Below, piece after piece: positions 43,348 to 56,043 of a DNA stretch of 64,000 nucleotides. Every line of letters begins with the position of its first letter. The first letter of the stretch is position 1. A program made the translations under genes and the position numbers. The stretch spans positions 5,385,234 to 5,449,233 of the forward strand of contig NC_033627.1 of NCBI RefSeq assembly GCF_001540865.1, given 5' to 3'. Under the pieces are notes generated by a model. It ran no database searches. It saw nothing but the letters and a program-made list of their open reading frames with translations, and was not told the origin of the DNA. This DNA is from Ananas comosus. Its lineage: Eukaryota > Streptophyta > Magnoliopsida > Poales > Bromeliaceae.

Positions 43348-44490
43348 AAACTTTGTAGATCGCAGGTAATGTTTCTGATAAGTTCTTGATTTCTCCTGGT
43401 TGAAATATTGCTTAGTACCTGTACTTTCATCACTCCTCTTTAACATGTAAAAGAATCTTCAAGAGGAATGCACTAGTTAATGCTCCTATAGTATTAGCAT
43501 ATCTTACTAGCCTTGGTGAACTTACCGGTGTGACACTGGTTGGACTCTTGGAGATGCATAGAAGATGAAAAGTAGCTTTCTACATATTACGAGGAACCTG
43601 CTTACTTTAAACACATAAGCACCTGATGGATAGACCTTTTCTCTCGTAAAATATGAAATATGAAATAATATTATAGCATGAACTTCGACAGATTTTGTGC
43701 AAATTGTTTCTTTCCCACTTGGGATATCTAAAATGCACTTCCAATCAACTGGTATTACAGCCGATCGACCTATAAAAACTGTGTCTAGAACAATGAAGTA
43801 ATACAATTGTTGAATAAAGGCCTCTATAATTTCTTCTTCTTTTTTTTTTTTTTCTTTTTTTTCCACTTTCCTGCAGATGGAGATGAAAGAGAGTTCAATT
43901 TCGGCACCAACGCAGCGAACAGAATGAGGAGTGCATGAGATACCAGTAAAATAATACACAAAAGGAATAAATTTGTATTTCTTTAACCTTTGAAAGTTCA
44001 CCGAGTTTCCTTACATCTCTTGAATGAAAATGAAAGCAAAATGGATTGTATTAAAAATTTGTAAATTGTTTACAAATTGAAACTGTGTAAAGAAAAATGG
44101 GTTGTGTTAAATTTGTGAAATGTTACAAATTGAAACTATGTAAACAATATGTGATGTGAGGGCCAAAGTGTGAGACAGCTGTTAGGCCCCAGCCTTGCTA
44201 TTGTCCTGTATATCTTGAAAGCAAATTGGTCTTTTCTGTGATCCCCATATGTAGTGGTTGTGATGTTATTTCAGAGTGAGAAAGAGCTTGTTGGGCTTAT
44301 CTGGATTTATCTATGTATCATTCCAAAAACTATTTGTTCTCAAGTTCCCAGTAGATAGCCCTATCTCTTTGTTTTCTTTTTCTTTTTTCTCCTTTGGTTT
44401 TGTCCTCTCTGTTTTTTTAATGTCATACCATATGAGTGGTCCTTTTTTGGTTCTGAAAAAAAATGGTTTGATTGGAAATATTGTGTAAAA
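43348..44490 (+). other. HOZ 3' flank and untranslated region
   Basis: AATAAA motifs occur at 43343 (overlapping the stop), 43812 and 43966. A donor-like CGCAG|GTAATG near 43367 and an acceptor-like CTGCAG near 43876 could form an intron in the 3' untranslated region. A 40-bp phrase (AATTTGTAAATTGTT) is roughly duplicated near 44050 and 44110. No other gene is seen. Confidence 0.4.
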
Positions 44491-45414
44491 ACTAAATGAA
44501 AACTGGAGAGCAAACTTTTCTTTTTCTTCTTTTCAATTTAATGACAAACAAATTGCATTGGACATAATTTTTTAGTTTATAATCGATTATTGAACACCTT
44601 TGCAGGTGTACTTCATTTGCAGAGGATTGTCTTTTGGAAAGAGGAATCTGAGTATGTGGAAAGCAGAAGCACTTCATAGCTGGAGAATCATGCAGCACTT
44701 GATAAAAAGAAAATGACCAACCCATTAAAGGATTTAAAAATCACACTGTATCCCACCTATTTAAAATCTTTAGTTTTACCATCTATTCTTTTAATTTATT
44801 TGATTTGAATTTTTTGATGGCTCCGTAAGAATTAGTACTATTGTGCAGTATATCTGAACATTTGTACACCACTCTTGTCGTTCTTTCTCCAACCACTCTA
44901 ATTCTTCGATCTTCGCCACTCAAAAAATTGCAAAATTTTCTATTTACAAAATTATCAGGATGCAAATCAAACTTCTATATGGTGTGAAATCGAAACTTTT
45001 TGAGAAATTAGCCAGGCATTTTTGAAAATTTTACCTTTTTTTTTCCACAAAAAAAGTGCATCACTGGTTTTTTTTTACTTTAAAATGGCTTCCCTATATT
45101 TTCTATTAGAAGTGAGAATCCAATATCTCTCGTATTAATAAACCACCAAACCTCCTTTTATTATTATTTTAAAGGGAGAATCTATTCTTGGTAACATTTA
45201 AAAAATAATACTTTATTGCAACACAGCAATGGGCCAAAAAAAACAAAAAAAAGCAGAGTAATGTACTATTATACCGTTGGTGGCGTTAAATTTTGAAAGG
45301 ACCTTATTGTGGGCGTACAGCAAAAATTCTATACCGATATAATACACATAAAATTTATTTTCTAATTTTTAAATTTATTAAAAAATTTGACTTAAAAAAT
45401 AGATTTATATAAAA
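44491..45414. other. Intergenic DNA between HOZ and the neprosin gene
   Basis: AT-rich with short poly-T and poly-A tracts. No gene or clear repeat is seen. Confidence 0.5.
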
Positions 45415-46600
45415 GGAATAATTTCATAGATGCCCTTCTAGAAACTATTAATTTCATCAATACCCTTCTAAAATTGATAATATCACAAATACCCTCCAAT
45501 AGGTTAAAAATTATCATAAATGCCCTCTATTAGTTTAGATCCGTTAGGTCCCATTTGAAACGGAGTTAAATTTTCAAAATACCATTTTTACCCTTTATCT
45601 CTTATTAATACTTAATAATAAAAATACTAATAGGTATTTCAAGATAATTTTCTAAATCTAAATTTGAGTATTTAATATATACATATTAAATTAAATCATT
45701 AATATATATTAATTATTAAAAAATATATAAAAATTATATTTTATATATAGTATGTTTTTATCTAATTTTGGTTTTGTTTTTAGTTTCGGATTTCGGTTCA
45801 AGTTCAGTTTAAATATAGACCAAACGCATAATTGAATTTACATACGATGGGATTTTATTTTTTGATATCTATAACTGAAACTATTCCTATTCAGCTATTG
45901 ATTAAGCTTACCTCATTTTAAATCGATTCAGATAAAAACGTAATACTTTAATATCATTTATATCCTAATTAAGTAATAATAATTTTGGAAAATAATTATA
46001 GATTTATTTTTCCTATTTAAGCAAAGTAATCACATAAATATATCATGAATTATTTCTGTCGATTGAAACAAAAGAGAGTTTTAGTTCGAAAGCTAAAATA
46101 TATTATGTTTCAAGTTTTTAATGGCATTTAATGCAGAGTAAATTATCGATATAATTTGATTAAAAAAAAATTTAAGTTCAAAATAAAATCAGATAATTTT
46201 ATAACATTATTTTTATTTAAATTTTTATATATATTATTTATTCATAAAAATATAATATTGAGCGACTAGATTTGGTGAATTATCAAAAATTAAATAAAAT
46301 TCTCATTTTTCATACACTGAAAATGAATATGCTACTAAAATAAAGTTGAGGGAGCAATTTTCAAATGGCAGAAGTTGAAGGGGACTCCATACATTTTTAC
46401 TGTAAGAGAACTTAGCTGTAAATAAGTCATTTTAAAATTAACCATTCTTTAACCCTTTAATACTATGTAAAGCAATAATTAACAGTAAGGTATTGGATGA
46501 TACATTTTTGTATTTTCTAAGGGTATAGGATATATATTAATTTGTGCGGCATCGATGATATTTTAGACTTTGAGAGGGGTACATGAAATTGCCCTATATA
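45415..46600. mobile_element. Possible Mutator-like element with imperfect TIRs
   Basis: The left end (AATTTCATAGATGCCCTTCT, then repeated TACCCT phrases) resembles the inverted right end (AGAGGGGTACATGAAATTGC). The AT-rich 1.2-kb body has no coding. Terminal similarity is imperfect. Confidence 0.35.
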
Positions 46601-47103
46601 AAATAAAAATAATATATATAAATATAAAATATAAATATAAGCATAATTTATATTTAAACATAAAATTATAGTTTTTCATTCAAATTTTTAATAATTCGAA
46701 AATAATTCGCGATTATTTGGCTGATAAAAATTGCGAATAATTTTCTTTCTTTGAAAAAAATTAAAAAACGTGCCATTAATTTGAATTTTCAATAATTCGC
46801 GAATATTTCGCGAATTAAACTAATAAAGCTGTGAGTACACACAAATTTAATTTATAATTAATTCATTAAATTCAGATTTTATTTTCTTCATATTATCTTA
46901 TTAAATTACCATACTACCTTTCCTCCCTTGAGACTTATATATTCCAAATGAATCCAAAAGCTGGCCCTCTACATCAGTACACAATTCACAGGTGGAATTA
47001 TTGGGGTTTGAATACAAAACAAAATTCATGTGGTAGCCATGTGACACCCACAATTATATATATGATATATAATATATAGAGAAGGAGAGTAGAGGAGATG
47101 AGA

Positions 47104-47639
47104 GAGTAAGGACTCTATGCATCGTAATACGGAGTTCTTCTGTGCTTCCAGGTCGTTTCGATGTTTGCGATTCGAATGGTCAATCGCTCTTTAAATTGAT
47201 CAGAGTATGGAAGTAGTACCTATATAATTTTTATTATTTTTCGATTCAATTTTGCTTGGGATGAATGGATCAAAATCAATCAAATTTTATAATGGCCGAG
47301 TGAGCCGTTGGCAAGTTTAATGGTGTAGAAATATCAAATCACGTGAATTTTATTAGAAAATTTTTAACTATATAAAACAGATTCAATATTTTGATTAAAT
47401 TTTAAGATTGTCGATAGTTTTACTTTTGTAGATTTTTATTTTCAGAATCGCTTGATTTGAGGCCCCTTCGTTTACATAGGCAAATGATATGCGTAATAAA
47501 CTACAATTTGATTTCTGGTATTCAATACTCTAGAATAAGGTTTAAGCGGGCAGATCGGACGTCTCGAGAAGTCGCAACATGCGAAAACTGGAGGCTGGAA
47601 GAAGAAGGCTCCCATGTTCGATAGCATAGTAGCTCACTA
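47104..47639. repeat. Palindromic MITE, family B, degenerate copy
   Basis: Ordered matches to the better copy at 55414-55965: TGTGCTTCCAGGTCG, GCGATTCGAATGGTCAATCG, TGATATGCGTAATAAA and AGAAGTCGCAACATGCGAAA, ending CGATAGCATAGTAGCTC. It is about 535 bp with many substitutions. Confidence 0.6.
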
Positions 47640-48509
47640 TATAATATATATATAATATATATATATATAATTAATATACTATATATACATTACTCTAATG
47701 AGTGCTTCCTTATCTTTTTTTAAAAATTAAATGAAATAAATGTTTTTCAAAAAAAAAAAAAAAAAAAGGTTGGTGGCCATGCAATTAAAAGTTGATCCCA
47801 AAACAGTTAGGCCCAGGAACCCACTAAAAAAGAGGTTCATAACTCAAATGAAAAAGGTGAAGTAAAAAGTTAGAAAAAGAAAGAAAGAAAGAAAGAGGGC
47901 CATGCATCTATCAAATTCACATGCAATCCACCTTTTTTAGTCAGATTCTACCATCTAAAAACCACTAAATTAGATTTTGTACAGAATCTCTTCTTTTTTT
48001 AAGATTTACTGTGGATAGTAAAATCTAAAGCCCACACCTTTTTCTACCATGCTCATAGATACTGGAATCTCAAACACACAAAATCAAATAAACAATAATA
48101 CTCACATGTGGAATGCAACAAAGGAGAAAAAGGACAAAGCAACACAACAGCTTAATGGTGTACATGAGTGAAAATGATGGACCCCACAGTAGGCCTGTTT
48201 CTTTCTCTTAAGAAACTTGACCATCCTCATCCCCAAAGAGCTTACATATGGAGAGAGAGCAAGTACCAAAAGAAACATTAAAAAGAAAAAGGAAAAAAAA
48301 AAAAAAAAAAAGGACTACAACAAACCCAAAATTCTCCAAGGAAGAGAACAATTTCACATGCCCATGCCACATACAACTACTTGCCTAGGAGTGATTAGTA
48401 AAAATGAAAGAAGAGAAGGGGAAAAAAAGAAAGGGAGGGGTTGCACTATATTGAATGGTACAATACAAGAGAGTAGGGCAAATTTTCTTTTTTTTTTTTT
48501 ATTTTCTGA
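47640..48509. other. Intergenic DNA and neprosin 3' flank
   Basis: TA-rich at 47640-47695, poly-A at 47750-47768 and 48290-48311. No gene is seen. The region up to 48509 is the 3' flank of the neprosin gene on the - strand. Confidence 0.5.
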
Positions 48510-50576
48510 TTATGGACAATTGGGGTTTTGACCAGGACCACCATAGTAGAAGTAGCTGCCCCAATCACCATTGTTGCCATTTTGAACATCATAGCAGTTG
48601 GATTGCTCAGTGAAGGTGCCAACACCTTTGGGTGATCTCAGGTTGTTGGATGCATCCACTATCTGAATGTTTCTGAAGTAGCTCGACTTGCCGAAGCCTT
48701 CCTCAGGGAAGTGGCCACTGCCCATCTGGGTCGAGGTGTGCTCGCCGTCCGGTTCCGAGTTCACCACCTCGCCGCCCCACTCTATCATGGAGGCACTGTC
48801 TGCCAAGTAGGAGAACAAGAAAGAAGGCCAGTAGCCCAGCACATAGTCATTCCCAAATTGCATCCACCAGTTCCCTTCTTTTGGATCCTGATTTAAAAAA
48901 AATAATAATAATAATAATGAAGACAAGAAAACAAACTTATTGTTACATCCTTCGGGTTTCCGAGAAGTTTCTAATGCTGGTAAAGTTCAAATACTACTTT
49001 GGTGTTTTTCACGATTTCACTTCACTATACTGCGGTTTCATCCCCGAGATTATTACATTATGCCGCAACAAGAATCTCCCGCTAACGGTAGGTTTGAAAT
49101 GGCATGAACAAATCATTGTTCTACGTTTTGTCCATATGTATCTTGAGTTGATCTATAACTCCACATGCTAATTTTTATAGACTTTTTACGGGAGGGTAAC
49201 TATAAGTGGAACGAGTAAAACCACAGGATAGTGAAGTATAAGCGCGAGAAACCAAAAGCTTACTTTAACTTCAGGGACATAAACACGCAAAAGATGCGTA
49301 TATCTATCGACCGATAATATGCATGCACAAAAGTTGAATGAATAAATTACACTTTTGTGTGAGTTGATGTGCATGAGAAAGAACCAAGGAACAGGTGGCA
49401 GAGATTCTCTGCTAATTTTACTGCATTTGTTTATGTAACTTGCATGCATGTGAGGTGAGGGTTGAGTTCTTTTTTTCTTTTTTTTTTTTACCTTCCAGAC
49501 CAAAATACTGATATCATACTGGGGACCACCATAGCCAGAGATGGGGTAGATGCTGGCACCCATTGCAATCTCACTGTTAATTTGGATGAATCCAGAACAC
49601 AGTAAGTTGTAGCACCCTGTTGCTTGATATGCATCACTCTACAATTCACCACAACAAGCAACATTAAGAAGCCCATTTTTTGATATCCAAAGCTTTTTTT
49701 TAAAAAAGAAAAAAAAAAAAAAGAAAAATCTAGTAGGAACACCAACAACTACAGTATCTCATCATCAACACTCAAACACACAAGCATAGTTCAATCAATT
49801 AGTAGTAGGGGGAATAGGATGGGATTTAACTTACAGTCCAATAAGTGAATAGCCTTGTGTTGTTATCCCCATAGAGATCTGGGCTAACCTGATGATCACA
49901 AAAATCTCATCAGCACATTGCCTGCCTGACATAATAAATGACAAGAACTGAACCTCACAATGTATTTAGTCAAAAAGGATTGAACAAAGCAAACAAGAAC
50001 AAATAAATTCACCTGCCACCCTGCTTCAATACTATTGAGGTCCTCTCCAAATGAACCACCTAAGATCCAAAGCTGAGAGAGGCTAAACTCATTTGGTTGC
50101 TGTATCTTTGGTTCCCACACATTTATAGTTGCTTTTGCCCCATAATACTTATCCCCCTCCACATATGCAATTGCATGCTGCTCTCCCCACAATTACAACT
50201 TTTAGTGAGAGCAAAATGGGCTAAAAATGAGACCTTTGATGCAAGAAAGATATCCATATATATATGTATATATATGTACCTGATGGCCACTCTCATTGAG
50301 GAGGTCAGGGTCAACAGAGAGAGGGTTTGGGAAGCTCTTGTGCTTCTTCCTCCCATACTTCTTGACAGAGCTTGCTCTGAGCACATCATCCTTCTGGGTC
50401 CTCCTGATGGGGATGGTGTTCTCTGGGCACCTCCCATTCTGGTGCCACATCTGCAGCACTGGCCTGCTCTTCTCACCTGCTGAGACCTTGCTCTCAGCAT
50501 AGAGCCCCTCTGGGTGGAAGCTTGGCCTCATCTGCAGCAAATTTTGAAGCAATGGTGGGTTCAAAATGCTAAAGAG

Positions 50577-50620
<44 letters not shown>

Positions 50621-51587
50621 CCTGGATGGTATGGTTCTGAAGGAAAGGGTGATCAAAGGCTGGTTGATGAGAGACATGCACACAATCTATGATATCTCCA
50701 TCTGGGCTCTGTTTTTTTTTTTCAAAATTTTTTTTTTGGTTAAAAAAGAAAGAGAGAGAAAAGATTAGAGAGGCAATTAGAGGATGTTAGAAGTGAAAAT
50801 GACCAAATAATTTCAAGAATGAGATTAGATTGGGACATTTGAGGAGATGGACTACAAGAATTTATTTTTTTTTCATGGGAAGTAGAAGAACAGAGAAATG
50901 CTACAATGGTGATTGATGCTTCAAACTGCAAATTTTGTCAAAAAAGGAATCAAATTAAACAAGAACAACTTTTACAAAATAAAAGCAAACAACATTACCA
51001 AAAGAAAAAAAAAAAAAAGCCAATTTTTTCTGGGGGGGTTTGAAAGTGACATTTATAAATGAAAAAAAGGGGTGTGCAGATCATAGAACACAAAATGCTG
51101 TACTTTTAAAAATGAGAAAAAAAAGGGGGGAAATATACCACAAATTAGTAGAAAATAGGGAAAAAGGTAACATCTTTATCACAAAGTCTTTTTTTCAATT
51201 AAAGTTTTTTTTTAAAAAAACCTCTTTTTTCACAGCATGAACAAATGCTCAAAAGAAGCTACCAAAAATCCTTTAAAAAACGTACTCAAAACAAAACAAC
51301 ACTTTTTAAATCAAAATAAACTTGAAAAAAAAAAAACCAAAAACCCAACAATTATTCCCCTCCCCCAAAAAAAATTTAAAAAAGAGAGAGAGAGAGAGAG
51401 AAAACAAAAAAAAAAGGATTCAAACCTGAATGCTCTTTACGGCGGGTTTGTTGAGGCGCCTGAGGTGGCGATGGACCTCCAAACGTTGCCTCGTCGTTCC
51501 CAACCTCGCCTCGGCGCGCGATAAGAGGATTAGGGCAAGGAAAAGCCCTAACAAGCCATGGCTCACGCTAACGTGCGCCGTCGCCAT
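48510..51587 (-). CDS. Secreted neprosin-domain protein (DUF239 family), 7 exons
   Basis: Exons on the - strand: 51587-51426, 50708-50622, 50531-50280, 50177-50013, 49888-49835, 49638-49492, 48887-48510. All introns are GT-AG and in phase 0, giving 414 aa ending NPNCP-stop. Residues 1-27 are a signal peptide (core LLGLFLALILL, likely cut after AEA). Residues about 35-160 are the N-terminal activation-peptide region (HRHLRRLNKPAVKSIQ, SPDGDIIDCVHVSHQPAF, MRPSFHPEG). Residues about 168-412 are the neprosin domain (YYGAKATINVWEPKI, EAGWQVSPDLYGDNNTRLF, GCYNLLCSGF, EWGGEV). Glu218 in EAGW and Glu329 in WGGE are 111 apart, close to the 109-residue spacing of the catalytic glutamates in Nepenthes neprosin. 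Conserved cysteines are present (249, 254, 387, 413). Most plant members of this large family have unknown substrates, so peptidase activity is inferred. Length is typical and nothing is broken. Confidence 0.9.
50578..50617. repeat. (GA)n microsatellite in neprosin intron 2
   Basis: About 19 GA units, ending 5 bp from the exon 2 donor. On the transcribed strand it is a CT run directly after the donor. Confidence 0.9.
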
Positions 51588-51789
51588 GGCGCCCCCCAAC
51601 CCCCCCTCCCCGCTTCACCCCCTCCCTCTTCTTCGAAATCCCTCGAAACCCAACTATTTTCCCCTCAAAAAAAAAAAAAAACCGAGAAAAACCCCTCTTT
51701 TCCCCCCTCCGCCCCCCTCGAAAAGCGACCGTTGGGGTGTAGAATGGGAACAGAATGTGTAGAGAGAGAGAGAGCACTTCGCCGTTGCG

Positions 51790-51820
<31 letters not shown>

Positions 51821-52640
51821 NTTTTTTTTTTTTTTTTTTTTTTTTTTCTCTCCACTGTTTTCGAGCGAGGTGGTGGAGTTAATGCTTTAGTGGGGGGAGG
51901 GAAAGGCGAAGGGGGAAGGGGGTGGGTGAAATGACCAAAATGCCCCTGGTGGGGGGAAGCTTGGAAGGGCTCTGACGCGAGTGGTGACTCGTGCCGGGGC
52001 CACACGTGAGTAGTGGTGGTGGGGAGGGTGACGCTCGGCACGTGTGCGGAAGCATTGGATTCGAAAATGGCAAAATTGCACACTTGTCCCTCCACTTTTA
52101 CTTCCTAGTCAGCATATCCCGTAGCAACTAGCAAATAATACTTGTGTGCCACATGAAAAGTGTAATTTATTAGATATTAGAATTTTTCTTTACCTGATTA
52201 TTGCAAATAAATAGTTTAATATTTACTCCTTGAGAGGTTTTCGCATTCAAGATTGGCAGCATTTTATATTTTATTTACGAGATGATTTTCTCTTATTCCT
52301 GAAAAATAGTTTTACAGTAGAATATAATATTTTGTTCTAAATTTTTAATGAGCTTTTTCACCTTTATTAGAGTTTACAAAAATAGTTAGAAAATAACTAT
52401 TTTTTGTGCAACAAAGGATGGTTTTCATGGGCTTTTACCTTATGTTTTATTTAGGTTTTCAAATTTTTAGTTTTTATAATTAACTTTCTTATCTCTAACA
52501 TTTATTTAAATTTTTTCTACCGTTAAAACCTTCATTAATTTGAGTTGAAATTGCCAAGTCCGTGCTAAAATGAAGTTTATCATATCAGCATTAAATTTTA
52601 CCGTGCAGTAATCTTTCATATCATATATATATATATATAT
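51588..52640 (-). promoter_or_regulatory. 5' flank of the neprosin gene
   Basis: It contains the presumed promoter. On the - strand, CT-rich sequence and a GA/CT run (51760-51775) precede the ATG. A poly-T tract with one N (51792-51847) sits 200 bp upstream of the start. A GC-rich purine tract follows (51880-52060). No convincing TATA box was seen. Confidence 0.35.
51792..51847. repeat. Poly-T tract with an assembly N
   Basis: About 55 T residues interrupted only by N at 51821. The true length is unknown. Confidence 0.9.
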
Positions 52641-52831
52641 AGAGTGAGGCTACTATACTATCGGAAGCACGGAGCCTTCCGTGCTTCCAGCTCATTTTCG
52701 ATGTTGCGACTTTTGAATCGTCGATCGGCTCCGTTAAACTTGATCTAAAGTATTTGAAGTACCTAGAAAATAAATTTTATGATTTTACGATATCATTTGC
52801 CTAGTGAACGAAGGGGCTCAAAATCAACGGC

Positions 52832-52833
<2 letters not shown>
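52641..52833. repeat. Palindromic MITE, family B, half copy
   Basis: It matches the left half of 55414-55965 (GTGAGGCTACTATACTATCG, GGCTCCGTTAAACTTGATCT, GATTTTACGATATCATTTGC) and stops at AACGGCTGA, where a (TA)n tract (52834-52875) begins. Confidence 0.7.
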
Positions 52834-52878
<45 letters not shown>

Positions 52879-52942
52879 CGGCTATGGTACTTGTAAAAGC
52901 ACAAACATTTGGTACTTGTAAGTTTTTTAATGATAGCATATA

Positions 52943-53488
52943 TAGAATTGAGCTAGAATACTATCGATAGCAAACGGGCTCCGTTGCCACCCATTTGTTT
53001 TCGATGATGGAGCCTCCAAATCGACGATCGGCGCCGTTAAACATGATCTATATCACTTGAAGTGTTTAGAAATCAAATTTTATACATTTTTGATATTATT
53101 CTCTTATCCATCAAGTGGACACAAAAATGAACGGCTAAAAATGAATATTCTTTAAAAAATGATGATAGGAGTCTTGTAATCAAGATCAAGAGTATAGATC
53201 TTGTTTTAAATAGTTTAAAGAATTTTCTAACAAAAATTCAATTGATTTGGATATTTTTACGCCATTAAATGAGAAAACGCCTCATATCGACCATTAAAAT
53301 TACAAATTTTGAAACTCTTTGATCGTTAGGTAAATAATGTCGAAAAGATTTGAAATTTAATTTCTAAACACTTTAAGTAGTATAAATCATGTTCAACAGT
53401 GCCGATCGTCGATTTGGAGACTCTATCATCGAAAACAAATGGGTGGCAACGGAGGCTGTTTGCTATCGATAGTATACTAGCTCAACTC

Positions 53489-53490
<2 letters not shown>
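52943..53490. mobile_element. Palindromic MITE, family A, complete copy 1
   Basis: About 548 bp. The left end (GAGCTAGAATACTATCGATA, GCAAACGGGCTCCGTTGCCA) and the right end (TGGCAACGGAGGCTGTTTGC, TATCGATAGTATACTAGCTC) are inverted over about 160 bp per side. TA-rich DNA flanks both sides. No transposase. Confidence 0.75.

Positions 53491-53541
<51 letters not shown>
53491..53541. repeat. Compound (TA)n(GA)n microsatellite
   Basis: TA repeats run into GA repeats between MITE A1 and MITE C2. The same arrangement recurs at 53794-53832. Confidence 0.85.
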
Positions 53542-53545
<4 letters not shown>

Positions 53546-53792
53546 GGACTGGACTGCTATTAGTAGCAAAATCTCATTGTTGTTACCAGTGTTTTTGCCT
53601 TTGGATCAACTCTTTTCATTATTTCTAAATATTGGATTAAATACTATAACCCAGTGGGGACCACTCAACCCTAGGGGGGCCACTCAACTCTAACCGACTA
53701 ATATCATCCTGATCCTACAATTTTTCATCCAAGGATTAAAAATTTGATAGCAAAAAGAACGTTTTACTATTAATAGTATTCCAGCCTAATTC

Positions 53793-53793
<1 letters not shown>
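53542..53793. mobile_element. Palindromic MITE, family C, copy 2
   Basis: It begins AGTTGGACTGGACTGCTATT and ends TTAATAGTATTCCAGCC. The inside holds CAGTGGGGACCACTCAACCC. It is nearly identical to the neighbouring copy at 53833. Confidence 0.7.
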
Positions 53794-53832
<39 letters not shown>

Positions 53833-53835
<3 letters not shown>

Positions 53836-54072
53836 TTGGACTGGGCTACTATTAGTAGCAAAATTCTATTGTTGTTACCAGTTTTTTAGCCTTTGAATCA
53901 ACTTTTTTCATCATTTCTAACCATTGGATTAAATACTATAACCCAGTGGGGACCACTCAACCCTAGGGGGACCACTCAACTCTAACTGACTAATAACTCT
54001 ACAATTTTTCATCCAAGAGTTAAAAACTTGATAGCAAAAAGAGCATTTTACTACCAATAGTATTCCAGCCTA

Positions 54073-54078
<6 letters not shown>
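53833..54078. mobile_element. Palindromic MITE, family C, copy 3
   Basis: Same orientation as copy 2 and also preceded by (TA)n(GA)n. It is either a tandem duplication of MITE plus microsatellite or two insertions at similar sites. Confidence 0.7.
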
Positions 54079-54104
<26 letters not shown>

Positions 54105-54105
54105 N

Positions 54106-54171
<66 letters not shown>
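54079..54171. repeat. (TA)n microsatellite with an assembly N
   Basis: About 46 TA units with N at 54105. The length is unreliable. Confidence 0.9.
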
Positions 54172-54175
<4 letters not shown>

Positions 54176-55052
54176 TGCAAACGGGGCGGGAGGGTTCCCT
54201 CGCCTCCCGCTTTATTTTTTGTTGGGGTGGGGTGGATTAGAAGCGGATTATTTTTTATTTTATTTTTGACTCCCACTTTCGCCTCATTTGGGGCGATCGA
54301 ACGGAAGTAAATTTTTGGCGAATTTTTTATGCATCGGGGCGGATTTAAGAAAGAAAAGGGTCTCCTGCCTCCCGCTCTATTTACTTAGCGGATCGAGACA
54401 GAATCAGAGCGTGTTATTTTTTTTGTTTCCACTTACCGTCTCATTTGAGGCAGATCGGAGTGGGAGCTCTACCAACACGGATACATTTGCATTCCTATAT
54501 GTATAACTAAAATAAATAATAATAGTTAATTATTTTATTAAAATAATTTAAAAATTAAAATAAAAAATTGAAATAAGTTGGCAACCAGGTGTAAGTAACA
54601 AACACAAATATTGTGTTTCCAAGAACTTAATATCAAATATTCTAGTGGTTAATTTAGTGACTTGTATATGGTTAGATTTGTCTACAAATCTACATATATA
54701 TGATTATGATTAAAGTGTAAGTGGCTCAATTTTATTGTGAAGTTCAAGGCCATCAAGAGATTCAAAGACCAAATCATCCTCGAATAAAACACTAAAAATA
54801 GTGATAGGACACATTGGCCTAATCAATCAAAAATTTGATCCATTTGATTGGTTATTGGTCAACATTAGTTATTATTTTTAATTTCAATTTTAAAATTTTT
54901 TACAATTTTGTAGATTTGCATCATGTCCAATGGATTTCTCCATTAAACTTCTCTTACAAAAAACACTTTTTTTTTTTTGAAATAGTGTTACTAATAGAGT
55001 TAATTTTACTGTAAATTCAAAATTAATTAAATGTGATCATTATTTAAATTTA
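54172..55052. other. Gene-less stretch
   Basis: A GC-richer part (54175-54480) repeats the phrase CCTCGCCTCCCGCT / CCTGCCTCCCGCTCTATTTA. AT-rich DNA without visible genes follows. Confidence 0.5.
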
Positions 55053-55413
55053 GAGTCTGTTTGGTTCGACGTAAGACTATGAAAAATAATGGGTTTTCTG
55101 AGAAATTTTTTTTTACCCTCTTTAATGTTTAATTTGTAGAAAAAAAAAGTAATTTTCCAACGATACTTGTTTGGTTGAAAGAAAAAATTTAAATAAAAAT
55201 AATTTTATATATTTTTCTATTATATATTATGTATTATTTATATAAATAATTACTATATTATATATATTATAATTAATATTTATATATATTATTATTATCA
55301 TCATTATCATCATCATCTTTAAGGTCTATCATTTTTATAGAGGTTGAATCCATAGTAAGAAAAAGAATTTTTGCAGAAATTATCAAAATCAAATAGTTGG
55401 CAATAATTATAAT

Positions 55414-55965
55414 GAGTGAGGCTACTATTCTATCGGAAGCACGAAGCCTTCCGTGCTTCCAGCTCGTTTTCGATGTTGCGACTTTCGAATTATCGATCGG
55501 CTCCGTTAAACTTGATCTAGAGTATTTGAAGTACTTAGAAAATAAATTTTATGATTTTACGATATCATTTGCCTACTGAACGAAGGGCTCAAAATCAACG
55601 GCTGAAAATAAAAATCTTACAAAATGTAATAATATGATATTAAAATTTTAAATCAAAGATATTGATCTTGTTTTATATAGTATAAAGAATTTTCTATCAA
55701 AATTTCACGTGATTTGGATATTTCTATACCGTTAAACTTGCAAACGGCTCACTACGGCCATTGAAATTTGTTGATTTTGAGCTCATTCGATCACTAGGCA
55801 AATGATATCGAAAAATAATAAAATTTATTTTCTAGGTACTCCAAATACTCTAGATCAAGTTTAACGAAGCTGATCGATCGATTCCAATAAGTCGCAACAT
55901 AGAAAATGAGGTTAAGCACGAAGGCTCGCCGTGCTTCCGATACGGTATAGTAGGGCCTCAGCTCT
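55414..55965. mobile_element. Palindromic MITE, family B, complete copy
   Basis: 552 bp. The left end is GAGTGAGGCTACTATTCTAT with CGGAAGCACG. The right end is the inverted CGTGCTTCCGATACGGTATA with GGGCCTCAGCTC. The two halves share inverted blocks around TAAACTTGATCTAGAGTATT. Confidence 0.75.
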
Positions 55966-56043
55966 AAATTATTAATGTATACTATTATCATAAACTAAAT
56001 TAATAAGTATATATATATATTATATATTAATATATATTATATA

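Noticed and set aside
51558..52095. Long frames across the poly-T/N tract upstream of the neprosin gene
   Set aside because: They consist of poly-Phe or poly-Lys through the homopolymer, with low-complexity flanks.
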